Both the position numbers and the translations under genes were made by a program. The notes beneath the pieces were generated by a model. That model was not told where the DNA came from, did no database searches, and saw only the letters and a program-made list of their open reading frames with translations. From NCBI GenBank assembly GCA_965205965.1, contig CBDBHT010000008.1, positions 558,001 to 622,000 on the forward strand: 64,000 nt of DNA, given 5' to 3'. This DNA is from Bin55 sp965205965 (GTDB lineage Bacteria > Pseudomonadota > Gammaproteobacteria > Pseudomonadales > Azotimanducaceae). The stretch's first letter is position 1; every line of letters starts with the position of its first letter. Positions 9,863 through 20,119 of the stretch are shown here, one piece after another.

Positions 9863-10441
9863 TCAACGATAGAAAGCATTTTCCGTTATTGAGTGGTCCG
9901 TTACGTCCTTTATTCCAGTAAGGCCCTGAACCTGTGCTAGCAGAGTTGCTTCAACGCTTTGTTTAAGTGTTATGTCCACAACTGCACACCCTTGGCAACC
10001 ACCACCGAATTGCAATATAGCTACGTTTCCATTGACAACTTCCACGAGGGAAACTTGGCCACCATGTGCTGAGAGGGCAGGATTTATTTCGTTATAGAGA
10101 ACATAGTTGATACGGTCTTCAATAGGGGAATCGGGATTTACATTGGGCAAACGAGCATTTGGAGCCTTAATGGTGAGCTGCCCACCCATACGGTCCTCAC
10201 GGAAATCAACTTTTGCTTCTTCTAGATAAGGCATACTGCGCTCTTCCAGCCAAGCCTTGAAACCTTGATACTCAAAAGGTTTATCGTCTTCCTGTTCTTC
10301 ACCAGATCGACAATAGGCAATGTTGGTTTCCGCGTACGGTGTACCTGGCCCCGTAACAAATATCCGTATGCCACACCCCGCTTCTTGTTCAGCAAGCAAA
10401 CGTCGCAAGTGTTCTTGGGCAACGTCTGAAATTTCGATCAT
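9863..10441 (-). CDS. nfuA: Fe-S biogenesis protein NfuA
   Basis: The 192-residue protein matches NfuA in length and layout. An A-type-like N-terminal domain (about 1-95) is followed by a Nfu domain (about 105-190) with the cluster-binding pair Cys149 and Cys152 in GGGCQGCAV. NfuA carries a 4Fe-4S cluster on a dimer and delivers it to client enzymes, especially under iron or oxidative stress. The N-terminal domain has lost most of the cysteines of true A-type scaffolds, as is normal in NfuA. The gene stands alone between a 1-kb spacer and an IS5 remnant. Confidence 0.95.
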   Translation of the reverse strand: MIEISDVAQEHLRRLLAEQEAGCGIRIFVTGPGTPYAETNIAYCRSGEEQEDDKPFEYQGFKAWLEERSMPYLEEAKVDFREDRMGGQLTIKAPNARLPNVNPDSPIEDRINYVLYNEINPALSAHGGQVSLVEVVNGNVAILQFGGGCQGCAVVDITLKQSVEATLLAQVQGLTGIKDVTDHSITENAFYR

Positions 10442-10520
10442 TTTTCAACGATTACACAACTAAGACATTAGAGCGTAGTTTAACCGATACCGGCCCACGC
10501 TGTATCAACTACAACTACTA

Positions 10521-11002
10521 GGGCCTGTGGCCACAGTGCCTCGGCAATGCGCTTGCATCGCCTTCCTGACCGCAAGCACACCAGCACATACCGATCGTAG
10601 GCCATGATCATGAGAACCTTACATTGTCCAGCCCGCGGGACTCCCCAACGGTTTGTTGACCACGTGCCTTCCGCGTTGCCGTGCCGTCCGGATGCACCTT
10701 GGCCAGAGTGCCTGACCAGCGACACCGTCATGTCCATCTCCCCGGAAGGATGCCGATATGCTTCACTCCCTAGAAGATCTCCACAAACACACTGAGCTCT
10801 ACCCATCGGCGCATGCGACGGTACAACGCGTCCAGCTTCCGTAGTACCCCGGCAGAGTACGCCATTGGTATCCCTCCTCTGCTCCAGCACATCAAGCATC
10901 CCGTTCCATGTCGTTCGGATGGTACTTCTATCAGCTCCGTGCAGACACTCCACGTCCGAAACAGACCTGACTTGAGATGATACATTTTCCGACAGCAGGC
11001 CC
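10521..11002 (-). mobile_element. Decayed IS5-type remnant with GGGCCTG ends
   Basis: The left end is GGGCCTGTGGCCAC and the right end GACAGCAGGCCC, inverted repeats of the IS427 style but distinct from the GGGCGTG element elsewhere in the window. TA flanks both sides. Minus-strand frames contain broken pieces of an IS5-type transposase, such as LRKLDALYRRMRRWVELSVF and then a HPDGTATRK-like stretch, in several frames. At 482 bp it is internally deleted. It sits exactly in the CTAG that begins the IS630 copy at 11003. Confidence 0.7.
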
Positions 11003-11009
11003 TAGTAAT

Positions 11010-12274
11010 TTAACCAATTTTAATTTTTGGGTATGGATACTTCAATTTGGTGCGCGCGTCGTCGACGCTGAGCTGCCAGTTGACCCCGGTCTGTTCGCGA
11101 TTGCGCTCCTCGGCCCAGACCGCGGTTTCCGACGTGACCAAAGCCCTGCTCTCGAGCCGGCGATCCAGGCACTGGCGGTGCAACGCACTGAACTCCAGTT
11201 CCGCGACGTTCAGCCATCTCCCGTGTTTCGACGTGTGCACCCAGTGGATGCGGTCGTTCAGTCGACTGGCTTCGGCCATCGGGAACGTAGCGTAGAACGA
11301 GTCACCGCTGTGGGTGTTCAAGTGGTCGTACACCAGCGTGATGGTTTTCATATCCCAGTAAACGCGGCAGATTCACCAGCGTGCGAAACTGGCTTTGCCC
11401 AATCCAACGTCGTGTGCCGGTTGGATGACGGCCACCGTCCGTCAGCCGGACAGCGGCTCGCCGAACATCCAAACCGTGCATGCTCCCCCGGCGGAGGTAG
11501 TGGGCGTCGTACTGCTCCGGCGACCCGTGGCGTACCGGCAGCTTCTCGCGAACTTCCGCCACTAGCTGGGAACCTCTATTAACCTACAGGTTTGCTCCCG
11601 TATCTGAAATAGGTAATTCTTAAAAATCATACACTTATTATAGGAGGCAATTCGTCAAAACAGCAGTAAATAGAGGTGTCCAGCTGCTTGCTCATCTCGT
11701 CCATGCACACCACCGGATGCCGCGAGTCGTACGGCCGCTGGTATACCTTGAGCACCCGCTCCATACCGGCCACGAAAGGGTGGCTTTGCTCCTGCGGAAT
11801 GCACCACATTGCCGGCCGCCACAGCTTCCATTCATTTTTTTAACGCCCTCCGCACAGTCTCCTCGCAAATCGATCGACCACTTCAAGCCGGATCAGCTCT
11901 TCCGCCAGCATCTTCACGGTCCACCGAACGCAGCCTTCCGGCGGAACCGAACAGGCCACCTGAACTAGATGCGCTTCCTTCTCCCCGTCCAGCTTCTTCG
12001 GCACCGGAGGAAACGGCCGAGGCTTGCGCTCCAGAGCCATCACCGTACCATGATCCACCGCACATGCTGGCAGGTCCGCTCCGTCACCCCCAGCACCATC
12101 CACCACCTGCGCGTCCGTCCGTGCCGAACCAGCAATCCCCTGATCCACGGCCAGAAGAACCCGTGCACGCTGCAACTTCGTCACCAATACCGCCCGACGC
12201 ATAATCGACTTCAGTACTGCTTCCTACTCATCCCGCTCATCCTGAGCTAACTTCACCATGTATTGCTTCGGCAT
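11010..12274 (-). pseudogene. IS630 transposase, decayed
   Basis: The start ATG at 12274 and its AGGAGG site are preserved, but the frame is broken many times. The first half is readable from 12202 to 11840 with a deletion near 12060. The A-run at the frame junction is seven rather than eight. A 114-bp element splits the gene between VCMDEMSKQL and the following segment. The DDE core (VYDHLNTHSGDSF, GRWLNVAELEFSAL) is still legible in 11351-11010. It is clearly older or less constrained than copies 1 and 3. Confidence 0.85.
11568..11681. repeat. Small inverted-repeat element (MITE-like), copy 2
   Basis: The element starts GGGAACCTCTATTAACC and ends AATAGAGGTGTCC. AGCT flanks it on both sides (11564-11567 and 11682-11685). 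Comparison with intact IS630 copies shows that removing it and one AGCT restores the transposase sequence, so this is a real insertion. No coding capacity. Confidence 0.8.
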
Positions 12275-12349
12275 CAGATCCTCCTAATCTCAGAATTTCT
12301 TCCAGTCCACTATTATAAACACGTATTATTAACATTGACAGTCTACTAG

Positions 12350-12759
12350 TATCATAAGAGATTCGTCGATTTCAGACTACTTATATTCACAATCAACCCA
12401 CCGAGATGAGTACCTTCGAGTCAATTCGCACAGAGGTTAATAGGTATTAGCATGCCTTTCATCTCAGGCACATTCCACATTCACTGTGGATGTAGTCATT
12501 TAGTACCGCACTGCAATTGTTCCTGGATTCTTTACAGCATCCACCGTAGCATCCAGTATGAACAGGACCCTAACACAAGTACCCGTCAACCCTATCTGCA
12601 GCTCCCCGTCTGACCGATACTGTTTTGATATCTAGTGGTATAGTATCCTGCAGAAACATTAAATCGTTTCGATGTTTTTTGAGCAATAATAGTCGTACGC
12701 ACACCTCTTTACGGCTTGTTGTTGAACGTAATCGTTGCTTAATCCTTGACCCAAATCTT
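12350..12759. other. metH upstream region
   Basis: This 410-base spacer separates the IS630 right end from metH. The metH frame stays open upstream to 12625 but that extension does not look like MetH. I see no B12-box or SAM-riboswitch core. A short hairpin CCACATTCACTGTGG lies near 12476-12490. Confidence 0.4.
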
Positions 12760-15700
12760 ATGAACTCGCTCAAAACTACTTTACGTGAACGTGTGCTATT
12801 GCTAGACGGTGCCACGGGAACCATGCAGCAAACGTATCGATTATCTGAGAGCGACTTCCGCGGGGACCAATTTGCCGACCATACAACCGAACTTCAAGGC
12901 GATGGGGACGTATTATCTCTCACACAGCCCCAAATAGTTCGAGAAATACACGATGGTTATCTGAAAGCCGGTGCTGATATCATCACGACAAACACGTTCT
13001 CAGCCAACAGAATTTCGCAAGCTGACTACGGGCTTGAAGGTTATGTATACGATTTGAACCTGAAGTCCGCCCAGATAGCTCGACAATCCGCAGACTCTCA
13101 CGCCTCTAGTTCGAAACCTCGATTTGTAGCCGGTGCACTTGGACCTACAAACCGTTCTGCAAGTCTTTCCCCGGATGTCAACGATCCAAGTGCGCGCAAT
13201 ATTAGATTCAATGAACTTGTTACTGCCTACCGCGTAGCAGCGGAAGGTTTGATTGACGGGGGCACAGATTTAATATTGATCGAGACGGTATTCGATACAC
13301 TCAACGCCAAGGCGGCGATATTCGCGTTGTTGTCGCTATTTGAAGAGCGTAAGACTGAATTGCCTATCATGGTATCGGGGACAATCACCGACGCTAGCGG
13401 GAGAACATTGTCCGGTCAAACATGCGCGGCATTTTGGAACTCCGTTTCACATGCTAACCCTTTGATCGTTGGATTGAATTGCGCTCTAGGTGCTGAGGAC
13501 CTGAGACCGTACGTTATAGAACTATCAAACATTGTTTCTACCTTTGTCAGTGTGCACCCCAATGCTGGATTGCCCAACGAATTCGGCGAATACGATGACA
13601 CTCCCGAGTACATGGCCAAAATACTTAGCGAGCTCGTACATGAAGGCTTGGTAAACGTGATCGGAGGATGCTGCGGAACCACGCCAGATCACATTGCAGC
13701 ATTCGCTGAATGTATTCAGAATGTAACGCCTCGTCAACGGCCCAAAGTATCTAAATCCCTTCGTCTTTCTGGCCTAGAAGCTTTAACAATAGACAATAAC
13801 TCGCTTTTCGTAAATGTCGGTGAGCGAACCAACGTAACGGGATCAGCACGTTTTAAACGCTTGATTCAGTCTGAGGAATACTCTGAAGCACTCGATGTCG
13901 CACGCCAACAAATTGAAAATGGAGCGCAAATCATTGACGTTAACATGGATGAGGGATTGCTTGACGGATCAGCAGCAATGCGCACTTTCCTTGATTTAGC
14001 AATGATGGAGCCTGATATTGCCAAAGTTCCAGTTATGGTTGACTCTAGTGATTGGAGAATCATTGAAACTGGTTTGCAGTGTTTGCAAGGCAAGAGCATT
14101 GTAAATTCGATCAGTCTTAAAGACGGTACGGAGATATTTCTAGAACGCGCTAAGTTATGTAGGCGATATGGTGCAGCAATTATCGTTATGACGTTCGACG
14201 AAAAAGGTCAAGCTGATACGCTGAGCAGACGAATCGAAATATTTCAACGCACATACCGCTTACTCACGGAAAAGGTTAATTTTCCACCAGAGGATATCAT
14301 ACTCGATCCGAACGTGTTTGCCATTGCAACGGGACTGGAAGAACATCGCAACTACGCAGTGGATTTCATCGAATCCTGCCGATGGGTGAAGAAGAATCTA
14401 CCTGATGTTCGTACTTCCGGCGGTATCAGCAATGTTTCTTTCGCATTCCGGGGAAATGATCAAGTACGTCAAGCCATCCATACCGTTTTTTTATATCACG
14501 CAATCCAAGCTGGTTTATCCATGGGTATCATCAATGCCGGCCAGCTCGCGATCTATGAGGAAATCCCTGAAGAACTGCGAAATGCCGTAGAAGATGCCAT
14601 CTTAAATCACCATCCTGACGCCAGCGATCGCGTATTGGAGCTGGCGGAACAGTACTCCGGAAGATCTCCCCCCCAAAATTCAGAAGATCTATCGTGGCGT
14701 AAGAATGATGTCGAGAGCCGGCTGAAACATGCACTCGTTAAGGGTATCCCAAAATACATTGTTAAAGATGTTGAAGAGGCACGCATAGCAAGTGAGCGCC
14801 CAATTGACGTTATTGAAGGCCCGCTGATGGCAGGTATGGATATAGTTGGCAATCTATTCGGATCTGGAAAGATGTTCCTTCCGCAAGTTATCCGAACGGC
14901 TCGTGTTATGAAACGAGCGGTAGCACATTTAGTTCCGTTTATAGAAGAAGAGAAGGGCGAAAACCAAGCCAGTAATAACGGTGTTATCGTATTGGCAACC
15001 GTTAAGGGTGACGTGCATGATATCGGTAAAAATATTGTTGGCATAGTACTGCAGTGCAACGGTTACCGCGTAATTGACTTAGGCGTGATGGTGCCTGCCG
15101 AGCGCATCCTGGAAACGGCAAAAAAAGAAAAAGCAAATTTCATAGGGCTATCGGGCTTGATCACGCCTTCACTGAATGAAATGGCACACGTTGCATCGGA
15201 GATGGAACGTCTAGATTTTGAGATGCCGCTTTTAATCGGAGGTGCGACTACATCTAAAGCCCATACTGCGGTAAAAATTGCACCGGCCTATTCCGGTCCG
15301 GTTGTGTACGTTTCTGACGCGTCTAAGAGCGTTGGAGTGGTATCCAATCTTAGTTCAGATGCTAACCGCGACGTCTTCATATCGGATCTAGCAGTTGAAT
15401 ACGAGCAAATCAGAAAACGACGACAAACACGTACTCCGAGAATCCAGCGAACGCTAGGACAAGCGAGAGCAAATCGCTTGAGATTCAACTGGAATACATA
15501 CGAACCCCCTAAGCCTCGTAAAATGGAAGGAGTAGCAATCAAACAAAAAACGTTAGTAGAACTGGTTGCTTATATAGATTGGACCCCCTTCTTTCACACA
15601 TGGTCACTTGCTGGAAAGTATCCCGATATTTTTAAAAACGATGTTGTTGGAGTGGAAGCAACGCGGCTGTTTGATGACGCAAATATCAGTCTACGTCAGC

Positions 15701-16395
15701 TAGTCGAGAATGAAGAGCTAGAGGCTCACGGCATAGCTCAATTTTGGCCCGCGAACCAATCAGGAGATGATATTATAATTTGGCAAGACAATGCCCGGTC
15801 GTGCCCTATTGTGGAGTTGAATCATCTACGACAGCAACATGCAAATGAGCGAGCAAACCTGTGTCTAAGCGACTATATCGCTCCCTATCCTCACGATGAC
15901 TTCATTGGTGGATTCGTGGTTTCCGTTGGGCGCAACATTGAAGAAGTATTAGAAGGAAAGGATGATTACGAGCAGATCATGTACAAAGCTCTGGCAGATC
16001 GTCTCGTAGAAGCTTTTGCCGAGTGCCTCCATGAACAAGTTCGAAAAGACCTTTGGGGGTACTCAGCGGATGAACTATGGACGAATGCAGAACTTATAGC
16101 TGATAAGTACCGCGGAATTCGTCCCGCATCAGGTTATCCAGCTTGTCCAGATCATTCTGAGAAAACTAAGTTGTTTGCGCTGCTTAATGCAACAGATGTC
16201 ACGGGAGCTCGCCTAACTGAAAACTTTGCTATGTGGCCAGCATCAACTATCAGCGGATGGTACTACTCACACCCCGATGCACGGTATTTTGGAGTGGGGA
16301 AGATTGGAGAAGACCAATTAATCGATTACGCTAAACGGAAGAATAAATCAGCAGACGCGATTAAAAATTGGTTGAGGTTTAATATAGACAGCTGA
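12760..16395 (+). CDS. metH: Cobalamin-dependent methionine synthase MetH
   Basis: MetH transfers a methyl group from methyltetrahydrofolate to homocysteine through a cobalamin cofactor. I place the start at ATG 12760 (MNSLKTTLRERVLLLDGATG), which gives 1211 residues, close to the usual length of about 1227. The frame is open 45 codons further upstream but that extension is not family-like. The zinc ligands of the homocysteine domain are Cys241 and Cys304-Cys305. The pterin domain has NVGERTNVTGSARF. The cobalamin domain has the lower-ligand motif DVHDIGKN with His753. The reactivation domain keeps RPASGYPACPDH near the C-terminus. All modules are intact. The gene is monocistronic between IS-rich spacers. 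Confidence 0.95.
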   Translation: MNSLKTTLRERVLLLDGATGTMQQTYRLSESDFRGDQFADHTTELQGDGDVLSLTQPQIVREIHDGYLKAGADIITTNTFSANRISQADYGLEGYVYDLNLKSAQIARQSADSHASSSKPRFVAGALGPTNRSASLSPDVNDPSARNIRFNELVTAYRVAAEGLIDGGTDLILIETVFDTLNAKAAIFALLSLFEERKTELPIMVSGTITDASGRTLSGQTCAAFWNSVSHANPLIVGLNCALGAEDLRPYVIELSNIVSTFVSVHPNAGLPNEFGEYDDTPEYMAKILSELVHEGLVNVIGGCCGTTPDHIAAFAECIQNVTPRQRPKVSKSLRLSGLEALTIDNNSLFVNVGERTNVTGSARFKRLIQSEEYSEALDVARQQIENGAQIIDVNMDEGLLDGSAAMRTFLDLAMMEPDIAKVPVMVDSSDWRIIETGLQCLQGKSIVNSISLKDGTEIFLERAKLCRRYGAAIIVMTFDEKGQADTLSRRIEIFQRTYRLLTEKVNFPPEDIILDPNVFAIATGLEEHRNYAVDFIESCRWVKKNLPDVRTSGGISNVSFAFRGNDQVRQAIHTVFLYHAIQAGLSMGIINAGQLAIYEEIPEELRNAVEDAILNHHPDASDRVLELAEQYSGRSPPQNSEDLSWRKNDVESRLKHALVKGIPKYIVKDVEEARIASERPIDVIEGPLMAGMDIVGNLFGSGKMFLPQVIRTARVMKRAVAHLVPFIEEEKGENQASNNGVIVLATVKGDVHDIGKNIVGIVLQCNGYRVIDLGVMVPAERILETAKKEKANFIGLSGLITPSLNEMAHVASEMERLDFEMPLLIGGATTSKAHTAVKIAPAYSGPVVYVSDASKSVGVVSNLSSDANRDVFISDLAVEYEQIRKRRQTRTPRIQRTLGQARANRLRFNWNTYEPPKPRKMEGVAIKQKTLVELVAYIDWTPFFHTWSLAGKYPDIFKNDVVGVEATRLFDDANISLRQLVENEELEAHGIAQFWPANQSGDDIIIWQDNARSCPIVELNHLRQQHANERANLCLSDYIAPYPHDDFIGGFVVSVGRNIEEVLEGKDDYEQIMYKALADRLVEAFAECLHEQVRKDLWGYSADELWTNAELIADKYRGIRPASGYPACPDHSEKTKLFALLNATDVTGARLTENFAMWPASTISGWYYSHPDARYFGVGKIGEDQLIDYAKRKNKSADAIKNWLRFNIDS

Positions 16396-17097
16396 TTATT
16401 ATATTGATGACCATGTACCGGTATCCGGTATGGAAATATACTTTGGACGAATTCCAGCGGTATTTAGATATTAGATCCGACAAGCAATTTGCTCAAAAAC
16501 GAGCGGGCGCACACCGAAATCAGATATAACATTTCCTCGCCAGGAACATTACGGATGGTGGATATCAGCAACTAGCAATTGTGACTTCCGATAGATGATA
16601 AGCACGAACTCCCATGCCTCGCGTAGCCTCTTTCGCTGCGACATCCGGGCCTTCTATAGCCGGATTGTCGGTAACTATCATAAAGCCGAACGACCGAAGT
16701 TTATAAAAATCTTCCGGCAGTCTGCGCCGTAGAGAAATTGTGGTATATTTTTAGGAATTACATCAAATTTTAGTCAAGTTAAATCAAAAAATACGGATTA
16801 GCGATAATTATTCTCTCCTCCAATCAACAAATCTACAAGACAACCGGAAACATTACTCGCTGAGATGTCTTTGGCTAACCGCCGAACCCTTGTCCTTTCA
16901 CGAGACGAACTACTGCAATTTCCAATTGCTTTGTGGTACATACAACTTTGTATTTGTAAAGGCATGAATCTGCAAGTGCCTTTGTCAGCTTTTCTGGTCA
17001 CTGGTCGCAGTGAAGATACCGAAGCAATGAGTTGGGCGGACAGCCATTCTGATGGCGATGATCATGTTAACTTAAGATGACAGGCCTCCTATTGACC
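16396..17097. other. Spacer with a possible gene remnant
   Basis: No complete gene is visible. On the minus strand, about 16745 to 16570, an uninterrupted stretch reads RRRLPEDFYKLRSF and then MIVTDNPAIEGPDVAAKEA before a stop. It looks protein-like but I cannot assign it and it has no clear start. A 71-codon plus-strand frame at 16865-17080 overlaps a minus-strand one and neither is convincing. Confidence 0.4.
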
Positions 17098-17244
17098 CAA
17101 TGGCATTCGGATTAGCGGAAAGGGATCCTGGTCTTTGAGGATGTCGTGTAACCGGTTGATATACGGAAAGATATTCGGTTCCTTTGGGATTCTTCAAAAA
17201 AACACTTGCGTTTCAGCATGGGTTATGGCAATCTACGCTTAGTT
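17098..17244 (+). mobile_element. DruA/IS4 element, left-end fragment
   Basis: The fragment begins CAATGGCATTCGGATTAG and matches the first bases of the complete element at 59997. It is cut at 17244, where an ISNCY-type element has inserted after AGTT. Confidence 0.8.
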
Positions 17245-19095
17245 AGTGTCTGTGCGAAAACCCTGACGATTCTATCAAAGCGTTGATTATTGCGGTATGG
17301 GAGGGTATTTTGAGCTAAAATGCTACGGGTGAAGATTGCCGTTGGAGGCGTTGAAATGGGCTTTTTTAGGGGTTTCAGGGGGGTTCTGTGCGGATCTTCG
17401 TTGGGAGGACAGCGATCATGAGACGTTTCGAGCATGCCTTGCGGTTGGACGAGACGCCGATCGGTGAGATCAGGATTAACGTGAAATCACGGGATGACAT
17501 TCCGGCGTTGCTGTTGGGATTGCAGCATCTGTACGTGTCGTGTCGGGAGGAATTGGAAGGGTTACTGGGTTGCCATGTGACAGCGGATCGGGATCCGGAG
17601 AACGGGAGGCCGGGGATGACGCTCTGGCGGGTTCTGGTGATGGCGGTGCTCAAGCAGGGTTTGGATTGCGACTACGACCGTCGTCTGGGGGAGTTGGTGA
17701 ACCATCACTAGGGTGATACGGAAGATGCTGCAGCATGGGTTTCTGGATGACTGGACGTACTCGGTGCGCACATTGCAGGACAACGTGTCGCTGGTGACGT
17801 GTCGCTGGTGACGCCGGCGTTGCTACAGGAGTTGAATGCGCTGCTGGTACGGGAGGGTCATGCGGTGGCGGGAAAGCCCCCTGGCACCGCCTTGGACGGT
17901 CGGGTTGACTCGTTCGTAGTGGAGACGGACGTGCATTACCCGACGGACGTGAACCTGCTGTGGGATGCGATGCGGGTGGTGCTGACGGAGGTTTCGATCT
18001 GTTGCGGATCGCATGGGGTGTCGGGATGGTGGCAGGGGCAAGTACTGGCGGAGCCAGGTTCGGCAGGGCTATCAACGGGTGAGCCGCGCGCGGTTGTGGT
18101 GCCGACGCCCGAAGGTGCTGGAGGCGTGGTTGACCCTGTGCGGCGATCTGACGGGGCGTCTGGGCGAGACACGCTGGAGGGAGCTGGAAGGATTGCCGGA
18201 GGGCTCGGTGTCGCGCCGGCGCAGCTGTCGCGATGGTGCTGGTTTCACGCCTGCTCGGTGCGTTTGCAGGATCAGATCCGCCGTCGCGTGCTGGAAGGGG
18301 AAACGATCCCGCACGAGGAGAAGCTATTTTCGCTGTTCGAGCCGCATACGCGTTGGATCATGAAGGGCAAGGCTGGCCCGGCCGGTGGAGCTGGGGGTTC
18401 CCCTGACGGACGGTGCTGGAAGATCAACATCAGTTCATCCTGGGTTGGCACTTGCAGTGGCATGGCGGCGATGTGGACGTGGCCGTTCCGCTGGTGGCGG
18501 CATGCCAGGCACAGTATCCGGAGTTGCGCGGATGCAGTTTCGACCGGGGGTTCCACAGCCCCGCCAACCAACAGCAGCTGGCCGCGGTGCTGGAGCACGT
18601 CGCGTTGCCCGCGAAGGGGCGAGGCACGGAGGCCAGCCGAGCTCGGGAAGGTAAAGCATCGTTCGTGGCACGACGCCGGCGGCATCCGGGCGTGGAATCG
18701 ACGATCCATGCGTTGGAAAGTCATGGCTTGGACCGGGTGCGCACGCATGGCTGGGAAGGCTTCGAACGCACCGTGGGTATCTCGATCCTCGCAGCCAATC
18801 TGCACCGGCTCGGACGCTTGCTGCAGCGACGGGCGGCGCGGCGGTCCCATCGCACGCACGCACCACCCTATCGTTTGGCGGCCTAGCCGTTCCTATCCTC
18901 AATATCCATCCTTCCCGCCCCTCGGGACGGACGCCGCACGCCCCGAAAGCGAGCAGGAGAACAGCATCCGCACTTTTGGCGCCCCGATGGGCGGATGACC
19001 CGTCGTACATCTCCTAAATCAACATGATCCCCTGAGCGGCGGATACCATCACGTGGCTTAAACCCATCGTAAAATGGGGTTTTCCCGCAGACACT
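17245..19095 (+). mobile_element. ISNCY-type element A, copy 1
   Basis: The inverted ends are AGTGTCTGTGCGAAAAC and TTTTCCCGCAGACACT. AGTT flanks both sides (17241-17244 and 19096-19099), a 4-bp duplication. A second copy is at 38812-40612 with the same AGTT flanks. The element sits inside the DruA/IS4 fragment to its left. Confidence 0.8.
17418..18886 (+). pseudogene. ISNCY-type transposase, frameshifted (copy 1)
   Basis: The start is ATG 17418 (MRRFEHALRLDE) after a GGGAGGA site. The sequence runs SRDDIPALLLGLQHLY, then GRVDSFVVETDVHYPTDVNL (putative first Asp), GCSFDRGFHSPANQ (second Asp) and RHPGVESTIHALESHGLDR (Glu), ending NLHRLGRLL. This pattern is typical of the group annotated as ISNCY. 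A stop and frame change fall at about 17709, a duplicated bit at about 17800, and further shifts near 18050, 18170 and 18400. It cannot be active. Confidence 0.8.
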
Positions 19096-19099
19096 AGTT

Positions 19100-20119
19100 A
19101 GTGTCTGGCAGGAAACTCTTTATGCTACGTAAAGTCCTTGAATCCAGGGTATCTTCAGGTTTTTAAGGTTTGCGAAGAAGAGGCCGATTGGTTAGAATCT
19201 CAAGGGTTTCATGGTGTTTTTGGGGGATTTTCCCCCATCTTCGTGGAAAAAGGAGCGATAGTCGGGCATGCGTGATTGGGAACGAGGGAAGCAACAAATA
19301 CGTCTTGGAGAGGTTCCGATTGAGAAGATCCAGTTGGATCTGAAGTCACGGGATGACATTCCGGTGGTGCTTCGGGGATTGCAGGCGGTGTACGGTGACC
19401 TGCGTATGCGGAAGCAGCTGTTCGAATGGTTGGAATCGGCACTGGGGTCGGATCGGGATCTGGGCAACGGGCGTCCGGGGATGCCGTTGTGGTCGATGCT
19501 GGTGTTGGCAGTGTTGAAGGAGGGTCTCAACTGCGACTGGGATCGCTTGCACGAGTTGGTGAACCAGCATGGGACCCTTCGGGAGATGCTGGGGGATTCC
19601 CGTTTTGGCGGGGAGCGGTACCACCGTCAAACGCTGATCGACAACGTCTCGCTGCTGAGGCCGGAGTTGCTTTGTGCGGTGGGGGAACTGGTGGTATCGA
19701 CCGGACACGAGGTGGTGCGAAAAGAGTCTTGCGGCGGCTTGTCCGCTCGCTGTGATTCGTTTGTGGTGGAGACCGACGTTCGCTTTCCGACCGATCTGGG
19801 TCTGTTGTGGGATGCGACCCGGGTGGCGGTGCGTGTCTGCTCGAAGTTGGCCAAGGCGCAGGGGTTGGCAGGCAGGCGTCAACGGAGGCACCTGGAAAGG
19901 CAACTGCGGCATCGGTTTCAACGAGTATGCACGTCCCGACGGTGGAAGCGGGATCCGCAAGGAGTGAAGGCATACCTGTCCGGTTGCCGACAGCTACGGC
20001 AGCGGATTGCCGCGACCCTGGATCAATTGGCCATGTCCTCAGTGGACCTATCCGAACTTCGCCGTCTGGTGTCGCTGGGAACCCGTCTGGAAGACCAGAT
20101 CGTGCGTCGGGTGTTGAAG
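19100..20119 (+). mobile_element. ISNCY-type element B, copy 1 (3' truncated)
   Basis: The left end AGTGTCTGGCAGGAAAC follows directly on the AGTT that ends element A, so the two share one AGTT. The 3' part is missing because a DruA/IS4 derivative begins at 20120. The second copy is at 41419-42046. Confidence 0.75.
19268..20119 (+). pseudogene. ISNCY-type transposase B, N-terminal part
   Basis: ATG 19268 opens MRDWERGKQQIRLGEVP and a continuous frame follows to the junction at 20119. It contains SRDDIPVVLRGLQAVY and RCDSFVVETDVRFPTDLGL, where the first Asp of the DDE triad is expected. The second Asp and the Glu are absent because the 3' end was lost to the element at 20120. It is related to, but clearly different from, transposase A. 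Confidence 0.8.

Larger units (their letters stand above)
11003..12349 (-). mobile_element. IS630-family element, copy 2 (type A, decayed)
   Basis: The left end TAGTAATTTAACC and right end GTCTACTAG match copy 1. The element is interrupted by an IS5 remnant at its left CTAG and by a small inverted-repeat element at 11568-11681. Confidence 0.85.

Noticed and set aside
12350..12759. Cobalamin or SAM riboswitch ahead of metH
   Set aside because: I found no B12-box-like or SAM-riboswitch core sequence, only a short hairpin.
12625..12759. Longer MetH N-terminus from ATG 12625
   Set aside because: The 45 extra residues do not resemble MetH, and ATG 12760 gives the normal start and length.
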